Origin: Balaenoptera acutorostrata
Lineage: Eukaryota > Chordata > Mammalia > Artiodactyla > Balaenopteridae
Direction: 5' to 3'
NCBI RefSeq assembly: GCF_949987535.1
Contig: NC_080078.1
Span: forward strand, 31,082,942-31,146,941
Length of the DNA stretch: 64,000 bases
A model generated the notes under the pieces. The model saw nothing but the letters and a program-made list of their open reading frames with translations. It was not told where the DNA came from and ran no database searches. Positions 11,646-22,539 of the stretch are shown in pieces. The position numbers were made by a program, and so were the translations under genes. The first letter of the stretch is position 1. The number at the start of each line of letters is the position of its first letter.

Positions 11646-12077
11646 GAGTAGATCTTGAACAATTGCATATTGTGTTGTAGGAAAGGATGATACCTGTGAA
11701 CTTCTACATATAGTTGTGGGATGCCTCCAAGTGCTTATCATGCAACCACAAAACACGTACTTTCTTCTTTCTTTATCCTTCCCTCAACCCCACAGGTTTC
11801 TGCCTTGCTGGCTTCTTGCCTTCAAAACAGTTTATGAAGGAAGAATCCAACTTTTCTTCATGTCTCAAGACACTGTGTGTACTTGGAGCCATCCTCCAAG
11901 TAATGGCTCTCTCTCCGTGGTTCCAGGATAACATTATAAGAGACCACGTTGGTTTCCAAAGGGTGGGACAGGCTCACTGCATATTTATCCTGTTACAGGA
12001 ATCAGAAAGGAAAATACGCATCCATTTCGTAAGCATCTTCAAGTTTGACCACCTTCTCCAGGCAGCAAATATTCAAT
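11646..12077. other. Unassigned non-coding stretch
   Basis: No repeat is recognised. A 121-codon frame at 11714-12079 runs through, with an alternative frame overlapping it, and shows no domain. I take it as chance. Confidence 0.4.
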
Positions 12078-12335
12078 AGGTCAGTGACAGCTCTGGAGCC
12101 AGACCACCTGGATTTGAGTCCTGGTTTGTGTCATTCTCTAGATACGGGACTTTGTGCAAGTTACATAACTTCCTGTGTCTCAGTTTCCTCTTGGACACAA
12201 CAACTTGGTCTGCTCAACAAGTTAGCAGACCATGGGGTCTTTCTGAGGGTTAAAGGTGGAAAGCATAGCGCCTCGCACACAGTCAGTTCTCTTGAAATGG
12301 TATCTATTATTGTCAGTGTCCAGTCTCCTTCCAGC
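12078..12335 (+). mobile_element. MIR SINE, nearly full length
   Basis: Landmarks in order: 'ctggagccagaccacctgga', 'aagttacataacttcctgtg', 'tcagtttcctcttggaca', 'gcatagcgcctcgcacacag'. Confidence 0.78.
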
Positions 12336-13334
12336 CTAAGCTGTCGTCACTGTGGCAACCCAGGTAACAAAAGGGATCAGAGGTGAGGTCACCTTTGATG
12401 CTCCCAAAGTTTACAGCACCACCATTCCATTCAGCACTCTGCTTTGAAGATGCCTTGTTAGTCTATATTTTTCACAATCAATGGCCCTAAGCACCTATAT
12501 GAAGGATGAATGGAAATAACACAGGTATGTTAAAGCAATTAGTTGGGACCACAGAAACGCCCAAAGAAATAAAATTAAAATTCATTATGTTAGTGCATGG
12601 GCATTCATGGCCATTTTCCTTGAGATAACGTCAAATATCTGCCAGAATGTTGGTGAGTAGGGGGGAACACTGCAGGAAAAAAATCAAGATCTTCCCCCAT
12701 ACCGATCCTGTTTTATTAATACTGAACCTCGATACAAATACTGTTATACACAGGTAACCCTGACTTATTAGTATTCTTCAGCACACGGCACCTCTGGGAA
12801 CTTCGCCGAGTTCAATGATACTGTGAGGCTTTGGGAATATCCAGCCGAGCAGGCTGGCTTTTGGGGATGAGGAGCCTTTTGAGCTCTGTCTGCGCTTCGT
12901 GGTTTTCTGTATCCTCCACAGCTGGGCGGTCAGCGTTCCCTTCTCTCACCTGCTTCCTCTTGCTTCTTCTCGTCTCCTTCTTCAGTTGGGTGCAAAGTGT
13001 GACATGATTCGCCTCCAGCGCAGACCTCAGAGGCTACAGTTTGCTTTGAGCAATATTGGTGACGTTGTTTTTTGGATCCTCTGTTGTATTTTGATGTTGA
13101 GGTTGCTGGTTCAATCTCTACTCCTCACTGGGGATTTGAATAAGCAAGGCTGGTGTAAAAATAACCACTGGTATATGAACATCATGTCATGTTTGTATAA
13201 CGAAGGGCAGGGGTTTTATTTCATTTGAGATTCTCCCAAGAAAGGGAAAGGTTACAAATAGTGCCAGAGAGGCATTTTCAATGCAGGGATGGGATCAATG
13301 ACTTAGATCCCTCGATCGTCTAGTCAAGGAGCAG
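12336..13334. other. Unassigned non-coding stretch
   Basis: No repeat or gene is recognised. A 109-codon frame at 12899-13228 lacks a domain, a signal peptide I trust, or clear splice sites. Confidence 0.45.
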
Positions 13335-13420
13335 TGAGATGCTATGGAATGAATGGGGGTTTACAGCCAGACAGAACCGGATTCCAATTCCATCCTTAGC
13401 TCCCCACCAACATGATGGGG
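13335..13420 (+). mobile_element. Possible MIR fragment
   Basis: 'ccagacagaaccggattcca' resembles the MIR middle; too short to be sure. Confidence 0.3.
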
Positions 13421-13753
13421 AGGCTAGTCCCTCGTCCCCAGAATTTGGGGTTTAGAGGCTTATGGATGTCAAGTGCGTGGCACTCGAGGAAGCTGGACAC
13501 CTTCATCTCCATCCACTGGGGCAAAGCATACTTCCTCCCTTCCTGAGGTCGTTTCTCTCAGCTGCCCAGTGTAGGGACAGAGCCCAGACATCCTAGAAGC
13601 AGACCTCACGAGGGCAGAGTTCACTCTGGTTCCCAGAGCCTGGCCCTGCTGCACAGTGGATATTTCATAAGCAAATGGTTCAAGGGTACCAGGATCTCGG
13701 ATCAGGCTGAGATTGTCATGTGTGTTGCTGGTACTTACGGGAGTAGGTGAGGA

Positions 13754-13774
13754 TTTTTTTTTTTTTTTTTTTTT
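13754..13774. repeat. Poly(T) tract
   Basis: A pure run of 21 T. No L1 or SINE sequence adjoins it, so its origin is unclear. Confidence 0.95.
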
Positions 13775-14429
13775 AGCTGTTTCAGTCCTAATTAAGACCG
13801 TGCTTGATTGAAATTCACAACCTCCCAAACACATGTCACTATTCCTACTTCCCCTTTGCAGGTTCCTTGCGAAAGCTTGTCTCGCTCTTGTTCTTGACAG
13901 CTCTGCGTCTGGCTGAAATGGGTTCAGCCCAGCCTCCCTCTGCCTGTAACCTGGGTAATTAACTTCAGTCCAAGCTGCAGCTCATTATCTCCATGCAGGT
14001 GTTAACTGAAGCAGCGCTGACCTCTTAGGAGCTCATTAGTCAGATGCCAGAGGTAGAACGTAGACTAGGATTGCTGGGGCCTCCGTGACAGTGCTGTGGA
14101 CCAGAAGTCTCTCTGTTGGAGTACTTTACATCAGCATGTTTAAAGAATAAAATAGCAATGACCTGTCATGTCTTGGATCTCTCCCTATAGGATGCTTTCT
14201 TGCCAAACTTTCCCTTGGCATGGTGCCACCCACTTGTATTTAGGGACCAAAACACAAGGTGAGAAATAACCCGTAAACCGTTTCTGTGTTCGCTCGAAGG
14301 CTGTTGTTGACAGCCACGCTCGTTACTTAACACAGGGCCTTCCCTCTGAGAAGCCCTCGAGAAATTCTTTTCGGTTTTCAGTACGAGAGACAGTTGTACG
14401 TTTGTAGGGCAGCCGATGGTGGAGAAGTG
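13775..14429. other. Non-repeat stretch, candidate conserved element
   Basis: No repeat is recognised. The part at 13900-14060 holds TAATTA (13956-13961), CTCATTATCT and CTCATTAGTC motifs in a mixed-composition context, which looks more like regulatory DNA than decayed repeat. Conservation was not tested. Confidence 0.3.
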
Positions 14430-14665
14430 CGGCTCAGTGCAATGAGAAGGGGGCAGGTCTTGGAGAGAGCAGACCTGGATGTGAATTTCCTCCTGACCAC
14501 TTTCTAACTCTCAGCTCTCAGGTTGGGCACCTCTTTCATTTTCCAACGCAGAAGATAATACTTAGCTTACATTTTGTCGTGAGGATTAGATGAGGTAATA
14601 TAGGTAGAAGCCCAGTACTTAGTTTGTACATGATTGATGGTCAGTGCCACTGTTGTTTGCTTCAA
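14430..14665 (+). mobile_element. MIR SINE
   Basis: MIR landmarks are diverged but ordered: 'gacctggatgtgaatttcc', 'gtcgtgaggattagatgagg', 'agcccagtacttagt'. Confidence 0.7.
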
Positions 14666-14965
14666 TGTATAGACATGAAACTCATAACTAATTGTCTTTG
14701 CCTCTTCTAGATGCTGGGAGGTACAGAAGCAAATTTGTGGCCAATCTCCAGCAAATACCTAGGGCTCCTTGGTGTGGATTTTGTGTAACAAATCTTGCTC
14801 CTGGTTCTCTCCCCCTTTATTGTTTATTCGGTTGGGGTGTTTTCTGTTTGCATATTTTAATTAATTGGTTATAATTTATTATACCTGAAGTATTGCATAT
14901 ATCTTTCATACCTTCCTCAAATCCTGTTTGGAATAAGCTGAGATTGAAACATTCTAATACAAAAT

Positions 14966-15210
14966 GAAAGAAAGAAAGAGAGAAAGAGAGAAAGAGAGAA
15001 AGAGAGAGAGAGAGGGAGGGAGGGAGGGAGGGAGAGAGAGAGAGAGAAAGAAAAAAAGAAAGAAAGAAAGAAAAAGAAAGAAAGAAAGAAAGGAAGAGAG
15101 AAAGAGAGAGAGAGGGAGAGAGGGAGGGAGGGAGGGAAAGAAAGGAAGGAAGGAAGGGAAAGAGAAAGAAAGAAAGAAGGAAGGAAGGAAAGAAAAAGAA
15201 AGAAAGAAAG
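14966..15210. repeat. 245 bp pure purine tract (GAAA/GA/GGAA mix)
   Basis: From 14966 to 15210 the + strand is entirely A and G, in blocks of GAAA, GA, GGGA and GGAA units. It explains the long Lys/Arg/Glu and Ser/Leu/Phe frames on the two strands here, which are not genes. Confidence 0.97.
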
Positions 15211-15319
15211 ACCTTGGCAACCTCTGGCATTCAATTTTAAGTAATCAATTTTAAAAATTTGAAGGAAAAATATCAATATAGAGGCTATCAAGAAAATGAT
15301 TAATGCCAAAAATGGAAGG

Positions 15320-15472
15320 TATCTTTTGGAAATTAACCCTTTATCTGATACATGGTTTGCAAATATTTTTTCCATTTCTCACGTTGCCTTTTTACCCTAC
15401 TGATTATTTCATTTGATATGCGGAAGCTTTTTAGCTTGATGTACTCCTACTTGTCTATTTTTGCTTTTGTTG
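15320..15472 (-). mobile_element. L1 5' piece, inverted (twin priming)
   Basis: This piece reads as antisense L1 ORF2 3' region: 'ttaaccctttatctgataca', 'ttttagcttgatgtactcc', 'ctatttttgcttttgttgcc'. The same element continues in sense direction from 15781, with an adjoining part of L1. Such a switch is the known outcome of twin priming. The left end of the inverted piece is not exact. Confidence 0.85.
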
Positions 15473-15482
15473 CCTGTGCTTT

Positions 15483-15769
15483 CTTTAAAATTTATTTTAT
15501 TTTTTTATTTTTGGCTGCATTGGGTCTTCGTTGCTGCGTGCGGTCTTTCTCTGGTTGCGGCAAGCGGTGACTTTTCTTGTTGTGGAGCACGGGCTCTAGG
15601 AGTGCAGGCTTCAGTAGTCGCAGCTCTGTGACTGAAGTCACAGCTCGGTAGTTGTGGCTCGCGGGCTTAGTTACTCCGCGGCATGTGGGATCTTCCCGGA
15701 CCAGGGCTCGAACCCGTGTCCCCTGCATTGGCAGGCGGATTCTCAACCACTGCGCCACCAAGGAAGTCC
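15483..15769 (-). mobile_element. CHR-type SINE inside the inverted L1 piece
   Basis: The T/A-rich tail is at the left and the head 'ccaccaaggaagtccc' at the right, with a B box 'cagggctcgaacccgtgtcc'. The flanking duplicate CCTGTGCTTT (15473-15482 and 15770-15779) shows it entered the L1 after the inversion formed. Confidence 0.95.
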
Positions 15770-15780
15770 CCTGTGCTTTT

Positions 15781-16945
15781 TTAATAACCCAATTAAAAAG
15801 TGGATGAAAGACTTGAATAGACATTTCTCCAAAGAAGACATATAAATGGCCAACAAGTACATGAAAGGATGTTCAATGTCACTAATCAACAGGGAAATGC
15901 AAATCAAAACCACAATGAGATATCACTTCACACCTGTTAGAATGCCTGTCATTAAAAAAAAAAGACAGCAAGTGTTGGCAAGTTTGTGGAAAAATTAGAA
16001 CCCCTGGTCCACTGTTGGTAGGAATGCAAAATGGTGTGGTCACTATGAAAAACAGTATGGAGGTTCCTCAAAAAGTAGCCAAGACATGGAAGCAACCTAA
16101 GTGTCCAAGGATGGATGAATGGACAAGGAAGATGTGGTACATATATACAATGGAATATTACTCAGCCATAAAAGAGAATGAACTAATGCCATTGGCAGCA
16201 ATGTGGATGCACCTAGATATTATCATACTAAGTGAAGTAAGTCAGACAGAAAAGACAAATATCATATGATATTACTTATATGTGGAATCTAAAAAAGATG
16301 ATACAAATGAACTTATTTACAAAACAGAAACAGACTTACAGACATAAAAAACAAACTTATGGGGCTTCCCTGTTGGTGCAGTGGTTGAGAATCTGCCTGC
16401 CAATGCAGGGGACACAGGCTCGAGCTCTGGTCTGGGAAGATCCCACATGCCGCGGAGCAGCTGGGCCCGTGAGCCACAACTACTGAGCCTGCGCGTCTGG
16501 AGCCTGTGCTCCACAGCAAGAGAGGCCGCGATAGTGAGAGGCCTGCGCACCGCGATGAAGAGTGGCCCCCGCTTGCCGCAACTAGAGAAAGCCCTCGCAC
16601 AGAAACGAAGACCCAACACAGCCAAAAATAAATAAATAAATAAATAAAAATTAAAAAAAAAACCAAACTTATGGTTACCAAAGGGGGAGGGTGGGGGGCA
16701 GAGATAAATTAGGAGGTTGGGCCTAACAGATACACACTATTATATATAAAATAGATAATCAACAAGGACCTACTGTATAGCACAGGGAACTCTACTCAGT
16801 ATTCTGTAGTAACCTGTATGGGAAAAGAATTTGAAAGAGTGAATATATGTATATGTATAACTGAACCTCTTTGCTGTACACCTGAAACTAACATTGTAAA
16901 TCAACTATACCCCAATATACAATTAAAAATTAAATTTTAAAGGAA
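15781..16945 (+). mobile_element. L1 3' portion, sense, split by a SINE
   Basis: Sense L1 ORF2 C-terminal coding remnant ('gacatttctccaaagaagac', 'ggaatattactcagccata') followed by the 3' UTR ('gctgtacacctgaaactaac') and an A-rich end. A SINE interrupts it at 16363-16663. The frames are broken by several changes, so there is no functional protein. Confidence 0.93.
16363..16663 (+). mobile_element. CHR-type tRNA-derived SINE
   Basis: Full element: head 'ggcttccctgttggtgcagt', A and B box region, a middle with 'ccgcaactagagaaagccct', and an (AAAT)n/A-rich tail. An 11 bp target duplication CAAACTTATGG lies at 16352-16362 and 16664-16674. Confidence 0.97.
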
Positions 16946-16949
16946 AAAA

Positions 16950-17530
16950 GTGAAAAATAGAACTACTGTATGATCCTGCAATCCCATTTCTGGGTATTTA
17001 TTCAAAAGAATTGAAATCAGGATCTCAAAGAGATATTAGCACTCCCATGTTCATTGCAGCCTTATTCGCAATAGCCAAAATGTGGGAAACGACCTAATGT
17101 CCAATTGATGGATGAATGGATAATGAAAATGTGGTATATACATGCAATAGAATATTATCCCACCTGGAAAAAGAAGAAAATCTTGCAATGTGTGACTACA
17201 TAAATGAACACTGAGGACATTATGCTAAGTGAATTAAACCAGTCACAGAACGACAAACACTATATGACTCCACTTATATGAACTATCTAAAATAGTCAAA
17301 CTCAAGCAAAGAATAGCATGGTGGTTGCCAGGGCCCGGGGCAGGGGGAAACGGAGAGTTGCTGATCAATAGGTATAAACTTTCAGTCATGCAAGATGAAT
17401 AAGTCCTAAAGAGCTGCTGTACAACACAGTGTCTATACACGACTATACTGAATGTATCCTGAAAAAAAAGTCTCTCAAGGTGGTAGATCTTATACTCAGT
17501 GTTCTTACCACAGTAAAATTTAAACAAAGA
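16950..17530 (+). mobile_element. Older L1 3' end
   Basis: A second, more diverged L1 3' end directly follows the younger one: 'atgatcctgcaatcccattt', 'ttcattgcagccttattcgc', 'ccgggg' G-rich UTR and 'ttaccacagtaaaatttaaa'. It repeats the region already present at 15.9-16.3 kb, so it is a different insertion. Confidence 0.85.
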
Positions 17531-17839
17531 AGAAGGTGTCTGCCTTTTATTTCTTCTCTCCCATTAGGGGGTTCAGGATATATCTCCCTATTGTCTCCCT
17601 TAAGATTTTTTTTTCTTGGAAACATATTATTTGACACAAGTTGAGCCAAATGCCAAAGTTTTTATTTTTTTTTATTTTTTTATTTTTTATTTTTCCAAAG
17701 TTTTTAAATCAAGGTTGTTTGGCTCCTGTTCTTACTCATCCATTCTCCTCATTTCCTTCTTTTTGGGCGATTTTCCTTTCATATACACGTATTACAGCCC
17801 CATCATGGTAGACGCCTAGGACTCTCCCAGCTACCAAAT
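17531..17839. other. Unassigned stretch with T-rich tract
   Basis: A T-rich low-complexity tract at about 17660-17696 and otherwise no recognisable element. Confidence 0.5.
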
Positions 17840-18025
17840 TCATCCAGAGGTCGGATTAGCCCTGGGGGATCCTGGGCAGGTCACTTACCTTTTCTGGGCT
17901 CATCTTCCTTAACTTCACCCTCATCACCTGTAAAATGAAGCTGATAATTTCTTCCCTATAGACTATTCATACTAAAGGCAATAATATGTTTGAGACTATC
18001 TGGCAGGTACTCAATAAAATATTAT
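17840..18025 (+). mobile_element. MIR SINE
   Basis: Landmarks: 'ctgggcaggtcacttacctt', 'atcacctgtaaaatgaagct', 'ggcaggtactcaataaaata'. Confidence 0.72.
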
Positions 18026-18404
18026 TTTCCTTTCTCTTAGTTTCCAAATCCTGGATGAACCCAATTGTAGAATTTCAAACCTGATCTTGTTTGAAACACC
18101 TGTTCCTCCTTGCCTGATTTCAAGTCATTATTGGGTGAGCTCGATGTCTTTCCAACACTAATACTCTGGATCAGTTCCCATTGTACTAAACTAGTTTCTG
18201 CTGAAATTATATGATGATAAGTTGTGTTTCAGATAAGTGGTTAGTCAGCTTGGTCATCATTTGGCTGCAACACTGGCCTCTACTGTACGGAAGCATAGCC
18301 CCCGATTGGGGTCCATCCAGCCCAGAAGGCTATCTCTGATGGACACAGGGAGATTTACAGCCTTGTACTGTCTTGAATCTACAATGCCTAACTCTTTCAT
18401 TATA
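18026..18404. other. Unassigned non-coding stretch
   Basis: Nothing is recognised. Confidence 0.4.
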
Positions 18405-19255
18405 ATACTGAGAATAACTAATATTGAACACTTAGGCATAGTGCTAAGTCTATGCATTTTACATGCATAATCTCTTTTACCCCTTGTGTTAGTTTTCTAT
18501 TGCTACGTAACAAATTACCACAAATTTAGTGGCTTAAAACAACAAACGTGCATTCTCTCCCATCTTCCAGGGACTAGGATTCCAGGCATGAGTTAGCTGG
18601 TTCCCCTACTCAGGGTTTCTACTCAAGGCTCCACTCAAGGTATTGGGCCATGCTGCCTTCCTATTTGGAGGCTTGACTAGGGAAGAACTCACTTCCTATT
18701 TCCCTGAGGTCGTTTGGAAGAAGTCATTTTCTTGTAGTTGTAGGATTGATGTCCCTGTTTCCTTGCCACCTGTCAGCCAGGGACTTCTTTAAGGTCCAAG
18801 AACGTGTTCTCTAATCTCTATCACGGTCCCTTCCTGTCATAAAAGAGCAGCTTAATTCTCCAAGATGAGCAGGAGAATCTCTAGCTCCAGTTGGCGGGAC
18901 CTGTTGGACCACATTTTATTTTTTTAAATAAATAGTACAATTTTAGATTGGTTCCTTTTTCATGTATTAGATGGTGCCTTGTATAAGGTAACACAATCAC
19001 AGGGGTGACCATCCCACCCCCTTTGCCATGTTCTGTTGCGTAGAAGCAAGTCACAGCTTCCTCCTCACTCAAGGGAGGAGATTCTGCAAGGGCGTGGATG
19101 CAAGGAGGCGGGAATCATGGGGTCATCTTGGAATTCTGCTCGCCATACTCTTCATCACTACTCTCTACGGTGGGTATTTTTATGACACTCATTGTACACA
19201 GCAGGCACTGAGGCTTAAATACCTGCCGAGGTTGCTCAGCCATCTCAAGCCTAAG
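18405..19255 (-). mobile_element. MIR SINE, antisense, split by an LTR
   Basis: The left part (18405-18486) reads 'catagtgctaagtctatgca' with 'tacatgcataatctctttta'. The element resumes at about 19148 with 'tacggtgggtatttttatga' and 'caggcactgaggcttaaata'. The 660 bp between is the LTR listed next. Confidence 0.7.
18487..19147 (-). mobile_element. MLT1-family LTR inside a MIR
   Basis: Antisense LTR: starts 'tgttagttttctattgctac' and 'ggcttaaaacaaca', later 'agaagcaagtcacagcttcc' and 'ggaggcgggaatcatggggt', ending near 'cgccata'. This matches the MLT1 subgroup with a tctaagatgacc-like head. A clean 5 bp target duplication was not found. No viral genes are present. Confidence 0.78.
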
Positions 19256-19794
19256 CAGTAGCCTAAGAACAGTTTAGTGCATGTTATAAACAGTGTCTAG
19301 GAATTCCAGGGTGTTTCCACACCTGCCTGTGGGTAGAAAGTTAAAGGATGGAGAGCCTTGATCTTAACTCTGTAACTCGGGAACTCTTCTGTGTAAACAA
19401 TGTTTGCACAGTATCTTAGCCAATGTTTGCACAGTATCTTAGCTACAGCCCATGTATCCTGGCCTTTATTTCAACTTTGTAAGGACTGGCACTTAATCCG
19501 ATCAAAGTTTGGAAGCTTATTTCTCAACTAAAGCAAACGCCAAGAAGTCAGATAAAACAGCAAGGTTTTAAACTTTTTCTTCAGTTTCTAAAATGAAAAA
19601 CCACGTGGAAAGGAAAAAGTAGTTCATCTGGGATTTAAACCACTTGAGGGTAGTGGTTTTATATTAAACTGTAACTGGGATGAAAAAAAAAAAAAAGAAG
19701 GCAAAGGATTTGCTTAAGGCCACAGAGAACTAGTAAGGGGCAGAGCCAGTACTGACGACAGATGGAGAAGACATAGCTTGCTTGCTTGCTTTTT
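19256..19794. other. Unassigned non-coding stretch
   Basis: No element is recognised apart from the 23 bp tandem duplication and an A-rich run at 19683-19695. The motif 'ggccacagagaactagtaag' near 19720 hints at an antisense MIR fragment. Confidence 0.4.
19398..19443 (+). repeat. Perfect 23 bp tandem duplication
   Basis: Positions 19398-19420 and 19421-19443 are identical, both starting CAATGTTTGC and ending CTTAGC. They lie in non-repeat DNA. Confidence 0.95.
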
Positions 19795-20067
19795 TCTTTT
19801 TTAATTTCATTGGAGTAGAGTTGATTTACAATGTTGTGTTAGTTTATGCCGTACAGCAAAGTGAATCCGTTATACATATACATATACCCACTCTTTTTTA
19901 GATTCTTTTCCCATATAGGTCATTACAGAATATTGAGTTCAGTTCCCTGTGCTATACAGTAGGTCCTTATTAGTTATCTGTTTTATATATAGCAGTGTGT
20001 ACATGTCAATCCCAATCTCCCAATTTATCCCCCCCTTCCCCCCTTGGTAACCATAAGCTTGCTTTCT
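19795..20067 (-). mobile_element. L1 3' UTR fragment, antisense
   Basis: 'ggagtagagttgatttacaa', 'cagttccctgtgctatacag' and 'catgtcaatcccaatctccc' match the reverse complement of cetartiodactyl L1 3' UTR. A pyrimidine-rich stretch follows to about 20120. Confidence 0.92.
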
Positions 20068-20229
20068 TAATTCATTCTTTCTTTCTTCTCTATTTCTTTC
20101 TCTCATTCTTTCTCCCTTTATGTTATTTTCTGACCTTGAATCCATTGCCCTTTTCACCCATTTGGCAGCAAAACCTCACTTTCCTTTGGGTAACACCTCT
20201 TCTCTCAGTCACTGTGATTCAGGTTGAGC

Positions 20230-20697
20230 TGGTCCTTCCTAGGGATCTATAGAAATGACCAAACAATTTAGGCTTGACCAATCAGAGAAATGCAACTTCA
20301 TGACCACAGTGATGGTTGAAAGTAGGCATATAACCCAAGTTAAGTCAATAAGAGTTTGTGAGAATCTGCCCTAAAGCTTTTTCTGGAATTAAGGAAGGCA
20401 GGCTATCTTTCTGATAAGGTCATTAAAGAGCTGGGATGGGAGTCAGGAGCTGCTGGGGACCATCCCCCATCATACGCAGAGAGTCATCTTGAGAATGAAG
20501 CCAATATAGAGAAAAGTATGTAGAGAGAGACTCCTGGTGTTGCTGAGCACCTTGATGGAGCCATGCCTGAAGTTAGTGCAACTCCTAGAATTTGAAGACA
20601 ATACATTTTTAAGCCAATACATTTTTGTTCCACTCCTTAACCGAATTTGAGACGGTTTCTAACATGACCAACTAAATGAATCCTAACTGAGGCAATC
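20230..20697 (+). mobile_element. Possible MaLR-type LTR relic
   Basis: 'gcttgaccaatcagagaaat', 'tgatggagccatgcctgaag' and the final 'aatcctaactgagg' resemble a MaLR LTR. It is diverged and its ends are uncertain. Confidence 0.4.
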
Positions 20698-21474
20698 TCC
20701 TGACTTTTATTTTAGGGTTCTATCCCTTGCATTTGTGATTTAAAAACTCACTGACAATTAAAGACTTCAGAGTCCCACTCTCTTCTGTAATAATGTTAGA
20801 GCTTTCCATCCTAGCTCCGTAGTCATCTTAGTCACCCTTTTCTCTGTAGCCTGAATGTAATAGGACTTTCTTGACATCACATGAAAAGGTATCAAGTCAC
20901 TGAGCTATTCCAGTGGGTTGGAAAGATGCTTGGGTGAATTAAACTTTTTCTCCTAAAATTGACCAATGTTTATCAGACCCTTTGGCTCCAAAGGGAGCCA
21001 AACTATGGGGTAGATTTCTTCCAGAAGTAAAGTGCATATAATTACTGAATTCTTCTCTGGGTCTCAGTTGCCAGCTACATGTCCCTCATTTTTCACAAGT
21101 ACAAAATGGATTGTTTTCCTTAAGCATGTTACCTGCATTTGGCATGAGTAACTTCAGTTCTGTCTCTTTTCCAAAATGGTTATCTGAAAAATTGGAGTGA
21201 TGGGTCAGGATTCTAAGGCAGCTGTGTTTTCAAAGGATAAGGCACAAAGCCAGAGAAGGTGGCGATTCCCCTCACAAATCACTGTGAAAGAACAAAGGCT
21301 TAGAAAGCAATGAATTGGCTTAGGTTTTTATTGTTTTATTGATCAAAATTGTATTGGGACTTGATGATCCAATTCCAGCCTTTAAGAGCTGCCATCAATC
21401 ACCATTATCTGAGAAAGGAGAGCATAAGCTTTATGCTTGCAGGTAATAAAATGATTATACAATATCGGCACATG
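20698..21474. other. Unassigned non-coding stretch
   Basis: AT-rich, with nothing recognised. Confidence 0.4.
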
Positions 21475-21615
21475 GTACTGGGAGAAAAATGGGCCTTAGA
21501 GAGAGCACAAACTGGGTTCAAATTTTGCTTATGCTTATCTCCAGCTGTATGCTCTTAAGGAATTAATTTATGGAAGCCCTCATAAAAGGAGATAATACTT
21601 ATTTCATAAGTTATT
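21475..21615 (+). mobile_element. MIR SINE fragment
   Basis: 'aactgggttcaaattttgct', 'ctccagctgtatgctcttaa' and 'ggagataatacttatttcat' are in MIR order. Confidence 0.55.
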
Positions 21616-22539
21616 TGGTCAAACCTGTAAAGTAAGAACAGGGTTTCAAACTTGAGTTACCCTGACTTTAACGAATAAGCCCATAACTATTTCTAGTTTA
21701 TAAGACTATTGCCTTGCTCTAAAAACAGCCAGGCTCTTTCAGTTCCAGGTAAGATGGGGTAAGTACACAGTACCTGCCTCTCTGGCTGAACAGAGTGACA
21801 AAGCCTAGGCATAATGTAGGGATCAGGTTATGAGAACTCTGAAAAGTAAAAAGTAGCAGGCAGATTGGAGGATAGATTATAATAGGAAGTACCACCAAAT
21901 CATCTGTAAGTTTAGCATGTTTTTCCTCTGGAATCCCCTAGCATGGGCTCAAAGTAGCCCCCAAACCAAGATGTGAGCATGAGTGAAGACAGAGGGAGCT
22001 CTGGGAGATGTCCTTTAAGTCGAGCTCTAGGGACAGGAAAGGGGGTATCTGGGCTGCAGCAGCAACAGGGAGCTTAAAGCTCTTGAGAAGGAAATTTCCT
22101 TTCTGATTGAAGAAGCTGTGGTCCCAAGAAAGTAAAAAAAAAAACTTGCTCTTTTCCCCTCTATCCTCATACTACCATACATGGGAGTGTTCAGCAGAGT
22201 GAGGGAAATAAAGCCCAGCCCTCTGGATGGAGGAGCAAAATGGGGGTGGGGGGGGAACCAAGAAATCAAGAAGTATTGGGAAGATCACAGAGGGATAGAA
22301 GCTCAGGAAAACATCTCCATAATGTTGTTTGAACTACTGGGCTCAGTTGTGAGCTGCACATGTGTGGATCTGGTTCCTTCCAGTGAAATAGACCACTGGC
22401 TAAATCCCAGACTGCCTAATGGGTGGCTCATGCAAGAGTCAAATCCAAATAACACTTCAAAGGCTTCAAAAGCGGAGGTTACACTGAAACAACAACCAAG
22501 AAAAGGGCAGTAGGAACTTGTAGCCTCAACCCAACAAGC
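21616..22539. other. Unassigned non-coding stretch
   Basis: No repeat is recognised with confidence. The last part may belong to the 5' region of the old L1 that follows. Confidence 0.35.

Noticed and set aside
12899..13228. 109-codon frame with a hydrophobic segment
   Set aside because: No family resemblance and no supported splice sites or promoter; kept only as unassigned DNA.
14817..15375. Long frames of 88-152 codons on both strands
   Set aside because: They translate the purine/pyrimidine tract into Ser/Leu/Phe/Pro or Lys/Arg/Glu runs; low complexity only.
15700..15769. tRNA gene-like B boxes (also in every other SINE)
   Set aside because: They belong to tRNA-derived SINE heads; the rest of a tRNA cloverleaf is not intact.
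16313..16681. Frames of 84-122 codons over the SINE
   Set aside because: CHR SINEs are GC-rich and regularly give open frames; the same kind of frame appears at 10803, 29541 and 43267.
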